Shown here one piece after another: positions 46,196-54,437 of a stretch of DNA of 64,000 bases. Positions within the stretch are counted from its first letter, which is position 1. Each line of letters begins with the position of its first letter. A program made the translations under genes and the position numbers. The DNA is from Corallincola holothuriorum (lineage in GTDB: Bacteria > Pseudomonadota > Gammaproteobacteria > Enterobacterales > Neiellaceae), in NCBI RefSeq assembly GCF_003336225.1, contig NZ_QPID01000012.1, positions 106,459 to 170,458 on the forward strand, read 5' to 3'. The notes under the pieces are model-generated. The model saw only the letters and a program-made list of their open reading frames with translations, made no database searches and was not told where the DNA came from.

Positions 46196-48172
46196 CTATG
46201 AGATATTTACAGGGGCTTGGAAAGGCAGTTCCAGGGTGAATGATGAACCGAAGCCCTGACGCGTTTCCAAACTTAACTTACCACCCAGCGGACCTGCTGC
46301 CAGATTATAGCTAATACTGAGGCCGAGCCCCGTACCACCAGCAGCGCGGGCAGTGGTAAAGAAAGGATCAAAGACTTGAGCCGCCACCTCGGCTGACATA
46401 CCGCAGCCATCATCCTGCACTTTGAGGCGCGCGCGCTGGCTGTGATCATCAAAACTCAGCACCAAACGGATAGTGCCTTGTTGGCCAGCTTCATAGCCAT
46501 GCTTCTGGGCATTCAATACCAGATTAATAACCGCTTGAGCTACCGCGCTGGGATAACTATCAATCTCCACATCGCGGTCATAATGAAACTGCAGTTCAAC
46601 CTGCGAATCGCGGAAACGGGGCTGAATGCTATCGAGAACTTTCTGAATATACTCCGCAAGCAGAAAGCGTCGACGCTCCCCTTGTGTCTGATCGGCAGCA
46701 ACCTGACGGAAGCTCTGCAACAGATGCACAGCGCGGTCGGTATTAAATTGGATCAGATCCAGCCCCTTCAGGCCATCTTCTAATGCTTGCTCCAGCTGGC
46801 CGGGAGACAAGCGTTGCTCCTTAAACTGATATTGCATCCGCGTCATCTGCTCCCGCAAATGGGACACAGCCGTCACCACCACGCCCATCGGCGTGTTCAC
46901 CTCATGGGACACACCAGCCACCATACTGCCAAGGGCCGACATTTTCTCCGACTGCACCAGCTCGCTTTTTGCCAGTTCAAGATCATCTAATGCTCGGGAT
47001 AACTCGTCGCGCTGCACGACCAGATCCATCTCTACCTGTTCCATAGGACGGGTAAATCGTGCGCGAATAAATCGATCAGTTACGGCACCAATAATGGCGA
47101 CTAACAGCACCACACTGATGTTAACAACTAATTGCCAACGCAATTCATCCAGCATCGCTAGCGGACTGGAGCTATAAACGAAATACCAAGGCGCATGTTC
47201 AAACTGACGCAGCATCACCAAATCACCGTCCATCCGCTCTAACTTGCGGGTACGGCTGGCGGCCATCTCATGTAACTGCAGTAACTGACCATCATCAAAT
47301 AGCGGCGCATCGGGATCATCGTCCAGTTGGCGTCCACTGGCCAGCAGTTGCACGGGCGGCTGCAGGTTAATCACGCTCAAAGTGGATGCTGGCCCTTCCA
47401 ATGGCGAAACAAAGCGCTCCAAGAAGTCCAACGTTACATCAGCTCCCACCAAAGCAGGATAGCGGCCACCAGAATTCACTGGCTGCAAATAACTAACTCT
47501 CAGATCCTGCGCACGAGAATCAAGATAGGGACGTGTCCAATACGCTTCAGCACCTTGTTGTAACCAGACTTGGGGGGGGCGGAGCACACTGTTGATCAAA
47601 CGATAACGAACCTCACCATCACGGGGGCCCGGTTGAAAATCATGCCAGTCCAATGGCGGATAGATAAATGAAAATCCGGCATCAGGGTTATGGTAGAAGG
47701 CTTGCACAGCTGCCGGCTCTACTAGAGGGGCAGACACCAAAAGATCGGCCATCTTTAATGCCGCATTGGCTTCTTGTAGGTATTCCGCGTTATCCGCTTC
47801 AAACTCGCCCGCACCAAAAAAGCTCCAAGGACGGTTGTAATACTCTTTGTTGCTAAGCTGAAAATGCGTAGAAGATTGAACCAGATGAGACTCAAGCTGA
47901 TGCAAAGGTAAGCCTACCGGGGTTTCTTTCCCTAACAGGTATTGCTGACCTAACGCACGCACGTAGTACGTGGTGTTTTCCAATCGATTATTGAGAGATA
48001 AAAAACGTTCTTGAAAGGATGATTCGACCGAGTGGCGCAGGTCCTTAATATCATTGCGAAAATCAAACCAAGAGATAGCCACAGTAATCAATACCAGCAC
48101 GGTATAAGCCATGCGGTACATTCTTAACTGTCGACGACAAAGGCGCGCTAACGGCGCCGGATCCTTGATCAT
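46196..48172 (-). CDS. Membrane sensor histidine kinase
   Basis: A 658-residue sensor kinase: helix near residue 20, a long periplasmic double Cache-like sensor region (about 45-335), a second helix near residue 350, a coiled coil, then the His-box MVAGVSHEVNTPMGVVVTAV and a HATPase domain with LVLNAQKHGYEA, DDGCGMSAEV and GGTGLGLSISYNLA. No response regulator is adjacent. GTG 48184 and ATG 48172 are both possible starts with weak ribosome sites; I use the ATG. Ligand unknown. Confidence 0.9.
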   Translation of the reverse strand: MIKDPAPLARLCRRQLRMYRMAYTVLVLITVAISWFDFRNDIKDLRHSVESSFQERFLSLNNRLENTTYYVRALGQQYLLGKETPVGLPLHQLESHLVQSSTHFQLSNKEYYNRPWSFFGAGEFEADNAEYLQEANAALKMADLLVSAPLVEPAAVQAFYHNPDAGFSFIYPPLDWHDFQPGPRDGEVRYRLINSVLRPPQVWLQQGAEAYWTRPYLDSRAQDLRVSYLQPVNSGGRYPALVGADVTLDFLERFVSPLEGPASTLSVINLQPPVQLLASGRQLDDDPDAPLFDDGQLLQLHEMAASRTRKLERMDGDLVMLRQFEHAPWYFVYSSSPLAMLDELRWQLVVNISVVLLVAIIGAVTDRFIRARFTRPMEQVEMDLVVQRDELSRALDDLELAKSELVQSEKMSALGSMVAGVSHEVNTPMGVVVTAVSHLREQMTRMQYQFKEQRLSPGQLEQALEDGLKGLDLIQFNTDRAVHLLQSFRQVAADQTQGERRRFLLAEYIQKVLDSIQPRFRDSQVELQFHYDRDVEIDSYPSAVAQAVINLVLNAQKHGYEAGQQGTIRLVLSFDDHSQRARLKVQDDGCGMSAEVAAQVFDPFFTTARAAGGTGLGLSISYNLAAGPLGGKLSLETRQGFGSSFTLELPFQAPVNIS

Positions 48173-48230
48173 AATTAGAGCCACATCACATTCTGGTCAA
48201 GGAGTATAACGCTATCAGCAGAAGCCTCAA

Positions 48231-48250
48231 CTTTTTGCGCAGGCAAAAAG
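48231..48250 (-). terminator. Possible hairpin terminator after hemN
   Basis: CTTTTTGC pairs with GCAAAAAG around GCAG, about 170 bases after the hemN stop. The T tract is inside the stem, so this is a weak candidate. Confidence 0.3.
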
Positions 48251-48418
48251 CGTAACTTTGTTTGATAAAAGAGGTTCAACAGCACTAAGCACCCAAACAA
48301 GAGATTATTAACATTTTAGCAACCCCATACTACGGCCAACAACTTGATTTGGCGATACCTAATGTGGTGCAACGAAATTTGAGATACAGCAAAAGCGTGT
48401 AATTCAACTCCAAGCCCA

Positions 48419-49792
48419 TCAGATAATGCGGGAAAATTGCCGCTGTCTGAGCTGTTGCTGCATGTAAGCATCAAAACACATGCATATACTTCGGATAAGC
48501 AGTCTTCCCGGCGGTTTAACAACCATTTTCTGCTCAGAAATAGCAAGCAAACCATCATCGGCTAGCGGCATCAATGCAGTCAGTGCGGTGCTGAAATACT
48601 CAGTGAAGGCAATATCCCAACGCGCTTCAATATCGACGAAGTTCAATTCAAAGTTACAGATCAGCGCTTTGATAACATCGCGCCGGATCAAGTCGTCTCG
48701 GTGCAAAGACACGCCTTTATGTAGCGCGTCCCCACGCTCATCAAGTTGCTGATAATAATGCTTTAGTTCACGCTGATTCTGGACGTAGCAATCGCCGATC
48801 TGACTGATTGACGAAACCCCCAAACCCAAAAGATCACACTCACCATGGGTGGTATAGCCTTGAAAATTTCTATGCAATGCACCGCTACGTTGTAATTTCG
48901 CCAGCTCATCATCAGGTTTCGCAAAGTGATCCATGCCAATGAACTGATAGCCTTGCGCCGTTAGATACTCGATGCTTTGCCGAAACATCGCCATCTTTTC
49001 TGCTGGCTCAGGCATGGCGGTCTCGTCGATCTTACGCTGTGCCGCAAAGCGCTCTGGAAGGTGCGCATAGTTAAAGACAGACAAACGATCTGGATCCATC
49101 GCAAGCGTCTGCTCTAATGTCTTGGCAAAACTCGACGCCGTCTGATGCGGAAGGCCATAAATAAGATCCAGGTTTACCGACGACATCCCCTGAGTTCGTG
49201 CTTCAGCCACTAACGCATGAATAAACTCATTGTCTTGCTCTCGATTAACCGCTTGTTGCACCACAGGATTAAAATCCTGGACGCCAATACTGATGCGGTT
49301 AAATCCTTCTGCTGCCAAATGAGACATCATAGAAAGTGGGATCTCTCTGGGATCGACCTCTATTCCCTGTTCTATCGATGGCGAAAAAACAAAATGTCGC
49401 CTTAACATCGCCATCAAGCGACTCATCTGCTCAGCAGATAAGAAGGTCGGCGTCCCCCCGCCAAGGTGTAACTGTTTCACCTCATAGTGCTGAAACTGAG
49501 GACCACGAGTTGCCATTTCTCGCTCGAGGAAATCGAGATAAATGTCAGCCTTATGTGGGTGGCGAGTGATCACCTTATTACAGCCACAGTAGTAGCAAAG
49601 CTTATGACAAAATGGGATATGCACATAAAGTGACAAGCTGCTGCGTTCACTGCGCGCGATCGCTTTCACCAAGTCATCCGCGGCAAACCCCTCTTTAAAC
49701 TCCAATGCGGTTGGGTAAGAGGTGTATCTAGGACCGGTCAGATTATACTTGGCAATCAGGGCTTGATCCCAAATCGGGGTTGGCGTGGTCAC
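48419..49792 (-). CDS. hemN: Oxygen-independent coproporphyrinogen III oxidase
   Basis: A 457-residue radical SAM enzyme of heme biosynthesis that converts coproporphyrinogen III to protoporphyrinogen IX without oxygen. RYTSYPTALEF is the HemN N-terminus. The iron-sulfur site is HIPFCHKLCYYCGCNKV, with the extra Cys typical of true HemN; LHLGGGTPTFLS and SIGVQDFNPVVQQAVNR follow. Length is normal for the family. Start is GTG 49792 with GGAGAAG upstream. It lies in the conserved yihI/hemN neighbourhood. Confidence 0.96.
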   Translation of the reverse strand: MTTPTPIWDQALIAKYNLTGPRYTSYPTALEFKEGFAADDLVKAIARSERSSLSLYVHIPFCHKLCYYCGCNKVITRHPHKADIYLDFLEREMATRGPQFQHYEVKQLHLGGGTPTFLSAEQMSRLMAMLRRHFVFSPSIEQGIEVDPREIPLSMMSHLAAEGFNRISIGVQDFNPVVQQAVNREQDNEFIHALVAEARTQGMSSVNLDLIYGLPHQTASSFAKTLEQTLAMDPDRLSVFNYAHLPERFAAQRKIDETAMPEPAEKMAMFRQSIEYLTAQGYQFIGMDHFAKPDDELAKLQRSGALHRNFQGYTTHGECDLLGLGVSSISQIGDCYVQNQRELKHYYQQLDERGDALHKGVSLHRDDLIRRDVIKALICNFELNFVDIEARWDIAFTEYFSTALTALMPLADDGLLAISEQKMVVKPPGRLLIRSICMCFDAYMQQQLRQRQFSRII

Positions 49793-49854
49793 GGATCTTC
49801 TCCAGCTCTCAGTAAAACGATATCAACGATTAATCTTCTGCCAGCCACAAGACT

Positions 49855-50322
49855 CTAGGCGTGCAGCAACTCCGCAGGTAAGCCTCGCAGCATCGAAAGT
49901 TCAGGCATTATCGCGTCAGCCAACGATTCCTCGTCCCGCATCCGCTGCAGATCCATACGCATAATCTCGTTACGCTTGTACTTCTTCCGCGCCTCATGGG
50001 TAGGCAAGTGTTTCACTCGATCATACAAGGCATGCAAATTTGGATAGCGCTCAACAAAATTGATCGTAACGCCAACGGGGCGCAAATGATCCAACAGCAC
50101 GCAAAGGCGAATGGCTGCCTCCGACAACTCACACTGCTGCTGTTCTGCGGCCATCGCAATCGTATAAATACTCTCAAGCAAACGTGCATTTTTTCGCTCA
50201 ACAGTCTGGCGTTGTTCATCCTGTTGCTGCTTCAGCAAATAGAGCAGGCGCCCCGCATAAACCGCCAATCCCAAAATAATCAACAGGCCAACAGCACCTG
50301 AAAACCACAACATCAGGGACAT
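49855..50322 (-). CDS. DUF2489-like membrane-anchored protein
   Basis: A 155-residue protein with one N-terminal membrane helix (LMLWFSGAVGLLIILGLAVYAGRLL), then a helical soluble domain with CELSEAAIRLCVLLDHL and ARKKYKRNEIMRMDLQRM. The pattern and position between yihI and hemN fit DUF2489, a family of unknown function in gammaproteobacteria. Its ATG overlaps the yihI stop by one base (TTAATG), so it is probably translated with yihI. Confidence 0.75.
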   Translation of the reverse strand: MSLMLWFSGAVGLLIILGLAVYAGRLLYLLKQQQDEQRQTVERKNARLLESIYTIAMAAEQQQCELSEAAIRLCVLLDHLRPVGVTINFVERYPNLHALYDRVKHLPTHEARKKYKRNEIMRMDLQRMRDEESLADAIMPELSMLRGLPAELLHA

Positions 50323-50960
50323 TAATCCTCATCCTTCTGAAACTGTTTTAACAATGACTCACCCTGATTAAAGTTATTCCACAGCTCGTCTTCCGAAGAG
50401 GCCGGTGCTGCGCCGGTATCTTCCGGTTCCTCTTCGTCGGTGATCCCAAGCGCAGCACTGAGGCGCTCATGTTCGGCGACATAATGATCGAAATTCGTTT
50501 GTTGCTCGCCAGATAGGGCTTTACCTTCATCAACCAGATCGAGCAGCTGGTTAAACACCGGATCTTGTTCCAACAGATCCAACGCAGTCTCAAGCTCATC
50601 CAGAGATAAGCTCTCAATATCAACAACCTCACGGGTCTGCGTATCAATTACCGGCACAGCGGGCTTACTCGGTTTCTTCACCGCTTGCGGCTGCTGTACT
50701 GGCTTAGTTTCCGCAGGAGCTAGAGCAACCGGCTTCTTACTTCCCAGTTTTTCAGCCACGGCATCATCTAACTTGGCCTGTCCACTACCCGCGCCTTTGC
50801 TGGCCTTATTTGACTCTAAGACCTGCCGATGGCCCGCTTTTAAGCCTTTGCGGTTTTTCGCGCGTTTTTGTAGCTTACTTCGCTCCTCTTTGGCGATCGC
50901 TTTCGGTTTCAGCGATGGCGCTAGGGAACCAACTTTTCTCGTTTTACGCTTACGGCTCAT
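50322..50960 (-). CDS. yihI: Der GTPase-activating protein YihI
   Basis: A 212-residue protein. The Lys/Arg-rich N-terminus (MSRKRKTRKVGSLAPSLKPK) and the acidic C-terminal region with LSLDELETALDLLEQDPVFNQLLDLVDEG match YihI, which binds the ribosome-assembly GTPase Der and stimulates its GTP hydrolysis. The central 60 residues are Ala/Lys/Pro-rich and probably disordered, longer than in enteric YihI. Position next to hemN and the engB/polA block agrees with the E. coli order. Confidence 0.88.
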   Translation of the reverse strand: MSRKRKTRKVGSLAPSLKPKAIAKEERSKLQKRAKNRKGLKAGHRQVLESNKASKGAGSGQAKLDDAVAEKLGSKKPVALAPAETKPVQQPQAVKKPSKPAVPVIDTQTREVVDIESLSLDELETALDLLEQDPVFNQLLDLVDEGKALSGEQQTNFDHYVAEHERLSAALGITDEEEPEDTGAAPASSEDELWNNFNQGESLLKQFQKDED

Positions 50961-51110
50961 GGTGCTCTCAACACAGGGAAAGAAATACCAGCGTATTGTA
51001 ACCGATCAGCCGCAATTGCGGTTACTTTGAAATGGGAACGATAAAGGAGAAACATTTGTTGCGGCTAAAACAGGAAAAATTCGAGGGTAACGACTTGAAA
51101 AACAGGCAAT

Positions 51111-51133
51111 AAAAAAGGCGGAACGCCCGCCTT
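51111..51133 (-). terminator. Intrinsic terminator of the CsrB/C-like RNA
   Basis: Minus-strand stem AAGGCGG/CCGCCTT with loop GCGTT, followed by a T6 run. Confidence 0.85.
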
Positions 51134-51431
51134 ATTAATCGGCCACGTCAGTATGGCCAAACAATCTTTATCAACAATCCTTGCTGTATATGGGAGACAT
51201 CCTGGTCACATCCCTATTTTTTTTGTCGGCTTCCATGCTTTGGTTCTTTTTCTTCTTTTTAAATGCTTCCTTTCACGTCTGAGCAAACACAGTGTGCCGC
51301 TCAAAAACCGTGTGGGTTTAAATAAACCCGTGTGCAGCGCTTCCCCGCTTGCTGGTCATGCATTCTTCATTGATGCTTTGACCTGAATATCTTTCAAAGA
51401 TCATCCTGATCTGATTTTGTTTCCCTGAGTC
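51111..51431 (-). ncRNA. CsrB/CsrC-like regulatory RNA that binds CsrA
   Basis: About 320 nt, minus strand. Eight GGA motifs lie within it, several in hairpin loops as CsrA needs: AGATC-AGGAT-GATCT, GAC-CAGGAT-GTC, AGCG-GGGAAG-CGCT and CAGCA-AGGAT-TGTTG. Other stems include GGGTTTA/TAAACCC and GGCCA/TGGCC. A promoter candidate precedes it (see next entry). A terminator (AAGGCGG/CCGCCTT, then six T on the minus strand) ends it at 51111. In E. coli, csrC lies between engB (yihA) and yihI, the equivalent position. CsrB/C RNAs titrate CsrA and so affect biofilm and polysaccharide genes. No annotated gene overlaps it. I cannot separate CsrB from CsrC type. Confidence 0.8.
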
Positions 51432-51438
51432 GGGTAAT

Positions 51439-51466
51439 ACTGTAGTCCAGTTGAGTAATAACTCAA
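51439..51466 (-). promoter_or_regulatory. Promoter of the CsrB/C-like RNA
   Basis: On the minus strand TTGAGT (51466-51461) and TACAGT (51444-51439) are 16 bases apart, giving a start near 51431. A TGTAA half-site about 60 bases upstream could belong to a UvrY/GacA-type box, but the second half is poor. Confidence 0.45.
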
Positions 51467-51547
51467 GAATGAAACGCAACATTTCCATAACATTGATTAC
51501 ATTTTGCCACCTAGCGCACACTTTCTGAACAACACAGGTGCAAACGG

Positions 51548-52177
51548 CTATTTAGCCTCAACTGTTGGTACGGGAAGCGCCAACAAATAACTGACCGTTG
51601 CGTCGTATCTATCAACAGACTTATGCATGCCGGCATGCAGCAAATATTTCCCACGGATCAACAGCGCCGGTACGCCAGGAATAGGCAGCGCTTCAAGCAC
51701 GCTCCGGTCGGCTTCCAGCTGCTGATTGGTATGGGTTGCCAGGTAGCTGCGCCTTACATCATTTTCATTAAAGCCACGCTCTGCAAACCAGGTTATCACC
51801 CCCGCTTCATCGGCGAGTAGTTCGGGGAAATCTCTTGCTTGTTCAAATAGCTCAAGGTGCAAGCGTTCGAACTGTTCACTCTCGGCGGCAATGTAAAACG
51901 CTTTCGCTGCTGGTCGCCATTCAGGGCGCATCACTACCGGCATATATTGCCACTTAAGCCCAGGCGAACCCGCCAGATGCGCCTTACGATAAGGAATATA
52001 TTGCTGCGACGATGGCGCACCGTACCAAAAAAACTCCACCACATCGGCATCCAGAGTGATGTTGTCCGGCAAATTGACTGTCAGATAGTCCTGGCCATTT
52101 TTTGGCATTGCCGTCACCCCGAAAGAGAGCAACCCAAGCCACACAGATAAAGCGTATACAGTGATCAAACGTCGCAC
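51548..52177 (-). CDS. DsbA-like thioredoxin-fold protein lacking all cysteines
   Basis: A 209-residue periplasmic protein with a signal peptide (RRLITVYALSVWLGLLSFGVTA) and the DsbA layout: DVVEFFWYG before the active site, an alpha-helical insert, and the cis-proline loop PIPGVPALLIRG (Pro170). Where DsbA has CPHC this protein has APSS (54-57), and there is not one cysteine in the mature protein. It cannot be a disulfide oxidase, so binding, chaperone or regulatory roles are open. I start it at GTG 52177 because AAGGAG lies 6 bases upstream; the frame is open to 52204. It sits in the position where dsbA-type genes occur near polA/engB. Confidence 0.85.
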   Translation of the reverse strand: MRRLITVYALSVWLGLLSFGVTAMPKNGQDYLTVNLPDNITLDADVVEFFWYGAPSSQQYIPYRKAHLAGSPGLKWQYMPVVMRPEWRPAAKAFYIAAESEQFERLHLELFEQARDFPELLADEAGVITWFAERGFNENDVRRSYLATHTNQQLEADRSVLEALPIPGVPALLIRGKYLLHAGMHKSVDRYDATVSYLLALPVPTVEAK

Positions 52178-52240
52178 ATGCTGCTCCTTATTTAAGCCTG
52201 TCATACGTCATAGCAATGGTGTCAGACGATGTAGCCAGAA

Positions 52241-52268
52241 TCAAAAAAGGCGACTCAATGCCGCCTTT
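52241..52268 (-). terminator. Intrinsic terminator of the cytochrome c4 gene
   Basis: Minus strand: AAAGGCG pairs with CGCCTTT around a 9-nt loop, followed by TTTTTT; it lies 26-50 bases after the cytochrome stop. Confidence 0.8.
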
Positions 52269-52293
52269 CAATCAATCGCTGCAACTATTTAGC

Positions 52294-52917
52294 TTAATGC
52301 AAGCCAGCCAGATATTTGGATAAGATCTCGATCTCTTCATCTGTCAGCTTCATTGCTACATCGCGCATCATGGCATTCATATCGTTAGCACGATCCCCTG
52401 AGCGGAATTTTTCTAACTGCGCTTTCGTATAATCGGGGTGCTGTCCAGAAATCGCAGGGAACTTAGCTAGACTAGAACCAACACCACGGGGGCCATGGCA
52501 CGCTAGGCACGCAGGCAACCCACGCTCAGGATCGCCACCACGAAAGAGCTGGTGACCCACTTCAACCACATCTTCAGGGGTCGCACCAGGTGTTGCTGTC
52601 AGACTAGCAAAATAAGCAGAAAGGTTGGCAATGGCGGCATCATCCAATGGCATCGCCATACCACTCATCACTGGGTCATAGCGCCCCTCTTTACCCGCGC
52701 TCTGCATGCCTAACTTAAATTCATGCAACTGCTTCTCCAGGTAGCTGGCATGCTGGCCCGCTAGTTTCGGGTAGATAGCGACAGTGGAGTTACCATCAAC
52801 GCCATGACAAGCCGCGCAAGTTGCAGCTGCCGCCTTGCCCGCTTCAATATCACCCTCTGCATAAGCTGCAGAGATGGAACCTACCAGAGCTGTAAAAACT
52901 ATCAGGAATCTTTTCAT
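52294..52917 (-). CDS. Diheme cytochrome c4
   Basis: A 207-residue periplasmic electron carrier with a signal peptide ending ISAAYA. Two c-type heme sites are visible, CAACHG (Cys34, Cys37, His38) and CLACHG (Cys137, Cys140, His141), with distal Met ligands probably in MSGMAMP and in MNAMM. The two-domain layout is that of cytochrome c4, which passes electrons to terminal oxidases. It is divergent from engB, an arrangement common in gammaproteobacteria. Confidence 0.95.
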   Translation of the reverse strand: MKRFLIVFTALVGSISAAYAEGDIEAGKAAAATCAACHGVDGNSTVAIYPKLAGQHASYLEKQLHEFKLGMQSAGKEGRYDPVMSGMAMPLDDAAIANLSAYFASLTATPGATPEDVVEVGHQLFRGGDPERGLPACLACHGPRGVGSSLAKFPAISGQHPDYTKAQLEKFRSGDRANDMNAMMRDVAMKLTDEEIEILSKYLAGLH

Positions 52918-53045
52918 TAGTGACCTAATCCATCTTTCTCGTCCGCTAAAGCTGCGGGACGTGGTACACTTTGCGTGCTTATTATCGTAATCCGGTCATT
53001 TTACACCAAATTCACAAAAAGTAACCCGTTGCCCGGAGGCCATTT

Positions 53046-53714
53046 GTGCAGCCCTTCAAGCTAAATTTTCGTAATGCCAGTTTTATCACTAGTGCCGCCA
53101 AGATCAGTCAGTTGACTTCAGATGGCGGTGCCGAGGTAGCATTTGCTGGCCGTTCCAATGCTGGCAAGTCTAGCTCAATGAATACCCTCTGCGTGCAAAC
53201 AAATCTGGCACGCACCAGTAAAACACCTGGCCGAACCCAGCTGATTAACCTATTCGACATCGGCCAAGACTGCCGTTTAGTTGATCTGCCAGGTTACGGC
53301 TTTGCCAAAGTGCCACTGGAACTTAAAGAGAAGTGGCAGCTCGCGCTAACCGAATATCTGGAGAAACGCGAATCGCTCTGCGCTGTGGTTGTGCTGATGG
53401 ATGTTCGCCATCCGCTGAAAGAGGTCGATCAAATGCTGCTACAGTGGGCGGTCGCCAGCGATCTACCGGTACTGGCCTTGCTAACTAAGTGCGACAAACT
53501 CAAGTCAGGCGCTCGCAAGGCGCAGCTGTTGAAGGTTCGCGAGGCGATCACTGTGTTTGGTGGCGATATTCAGGTTGAACTGTTTTCATCACTGAAAAAA
53601 CTGGGGGTAGAGCACCTATCACAGTTTATTGAAACCCAATGCTACAGGCACTTACATGGTGATGATGAAGCTACAGGGGAAGAGAGCGTATCTGCCCAGA
53701 GCAATGAAACCTAA
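53046..53714 (+). CDS. engB: Ribosome-assembly GTPase EngB (YihA/YsxC)
   Basis: A 222-residue GTPase needed for late 50S subunit assembly. The G motifs are all present: G1 [10 protein letters not shown]2 region with SKTPGRTQ, G3 [10 protein letters not shown]4 TKCDK. The C-terminal tail is acidic and slightly longer than usual. Start is GTG 53046 with CCGGAGG upstream, and the family N-terminus ([16 protein letters not shown]) begins there. It faces polA across a gap of about 720 bases full of small RNA genes. Confidence 0.96.
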   Translation: MQPFKLNFRNASFITSAAKISQLTSDGGAEVAFAGRSNAGKSSSMNTLCVQTNLARTSKTPGRTQLINLFDIGQDCRLVDLPGYGFAKVPLELKEKWQLALTEYLEKRESLCAVVVLMDVRHPLKEVDQMLLQWAVASDLPVLALLTKCDKLKSGARKAQLLKVREAITVFGGDIQVELFSSLKKLGVEHLSQFIETQCYRHLHGDDEATGEESVSAQSNET

Positions 53715-53749
53715 CCAGCCCAGACAGCCGCGACTCACGCGCGACGCAT

Positions 53750-53837
53750 AAAAAAAGCCCATCCGAGAGGATGGGCAGCTAATAAAAAGCTAGGGAGTCT
53801 TGAAAGGAAGCACTTTCCAATGCACTAGTTGAGACTC
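53750..53837 (-). ncRNA. Possible small RNA segment ending in a strong terminator
   Basis: The terminator GCCCATCC/GGATGGGC (53757-53776) is followed on the minus strand by seven T (to 53750). Upstream, GAGTCT and AGACTC (53837-53832 and 53800-53795) form a closing stem around a GGAA/TTCC hairpin. The promoter is unclear: a CATAGG box near 53845 is weak. It could also be only a terminator for a longer transcript. It shares the AGCTTT(T)TATT spacer with the RNA at 54023-54128. Confidence 0.4.
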
Positions 53838-53977
53838 ACTCCTATGAAAAAAGTTCTGCTTTTCACCTAAAAAAATGATGTTTTTTTAACCGCATTCACG
53901 CCGCCTTACTCCACACATCTTTAATCACCCATAAAATCAATGAGCTACGCAAGATCGTCATATTAAGGACATAAAAA

Positions 53978-53994
53978 TGTAATTTAATTACATA
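53978..53994. promoter_or_regulatory. Perfect palindrome ATGTAATT-T-AATTACAT
   Basis: Two 8-base arms around one base, upstream of the 53750-53837 segment on the minus strand. Dimeric-regulator site is the natural guess; no named regulator is claimed. Confidence 0.35.
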
Positions 53995-54022
53995 AAAGAT
54001 GCCCAATAGACACTATTTAGGC

Positions 54023-54128
54023 AAAAAAAAGCCGGTTGCACTGAGTGCATCCGGCGAATAAAGCTTTGGGGAGAAGCTAATGTTCCCAGACCCCTTAGGG
54101 TCAAAGCCAACAACAAGGTTATTAGCTT
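54023..54128 (-). ncRNA. New small RNA candidate next to Spot 42
   Basis: About 106 nt on the minus strand, with all parts of a small RNA gene. The promoter is TTTAAA - 17 bases - TATAGT (-10 at 54140-54135), predicting a start at 54128. The RNA would begin AAGCTAAT, which pairs perfectly with ATTAGCTT at 54081-54074, closing a stem around a GACCC-TAAG-GGGTC hairpin. It ends in a terminator: GCCGG(A)TGCAC/GTGCA(A)CCGGC and eight T. No open frame fits. I do not recognise the family; function unknown. Confidence 0.65.
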
Positions 54129-54134
54129 GAGAGC

Positions 54135-54163
54135 ACTATAAAGGCGCTTTTTTTCAATTTAAA
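54135..54163 (-). promoter_or_regulatory. Promoter of the 54023-54128 small RNA
   Basis: Minus strand TTTAAA (54163-54158) and TATAGT (54140-54135) with the ideal 17-base spacer; predicted start 54128 coincides with the first base of the closing stem. Confidence 0.55.
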
Positions 54164-54245
54164 GTTAAAACTCTAACAGTTGAACGCTTGTTTGATATAG
54201 CGCAATTTATGGCTATAGAATGGCTTATAGCGGGGGGTTTCAGGC

Positions 54246-54348
54246 AAAAAAAACTCCGACACTGACGTATCGGAGTAAGAATTCAACAGTTTCAACAAGC
54301 TGAAACCAAAAGGTCTGTAAGAATGAACATCTTACCTCTGTACCCTAC
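54246..54348 (-). ncRNA. spf: Spot 42 small RNA
   Basis: About 103 nt. The 5' end GTAGGGTACAGAGGTAAGAT and the following TGTTC are identical to E. coli Spot 42, and CAGACCTTTT is conserved further in. It ends in a terminator (ACTCCGA/TCGGAGT with eight T on the minus strand). The middle and terminator sequences differ from E. coli, as in other orders. Position downstream of polA and in the same direction is the conserved one. Spot 42 is an Hfq-binding RNA that represses catabolic genes when glucose is plentiful. A TACATT -10 box lies at 54361-54356. Confidence 0.95.
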
Positions 54349-54437
54349 GCCTACTAATGTACCAAACGCGCAGTTAACATGAAAGTAATTTATGTAATAA
54401 AATTCCTAATATTGCTTTATTAATAGCCAAGCAATAA

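Noticed and set aside
49793..49835. FNR-like site before hemN (TTGAT then a poor second half on the minus strand)
   Set aside because: Only the first half-site is good; the match is 7 of 10 and not convincing.
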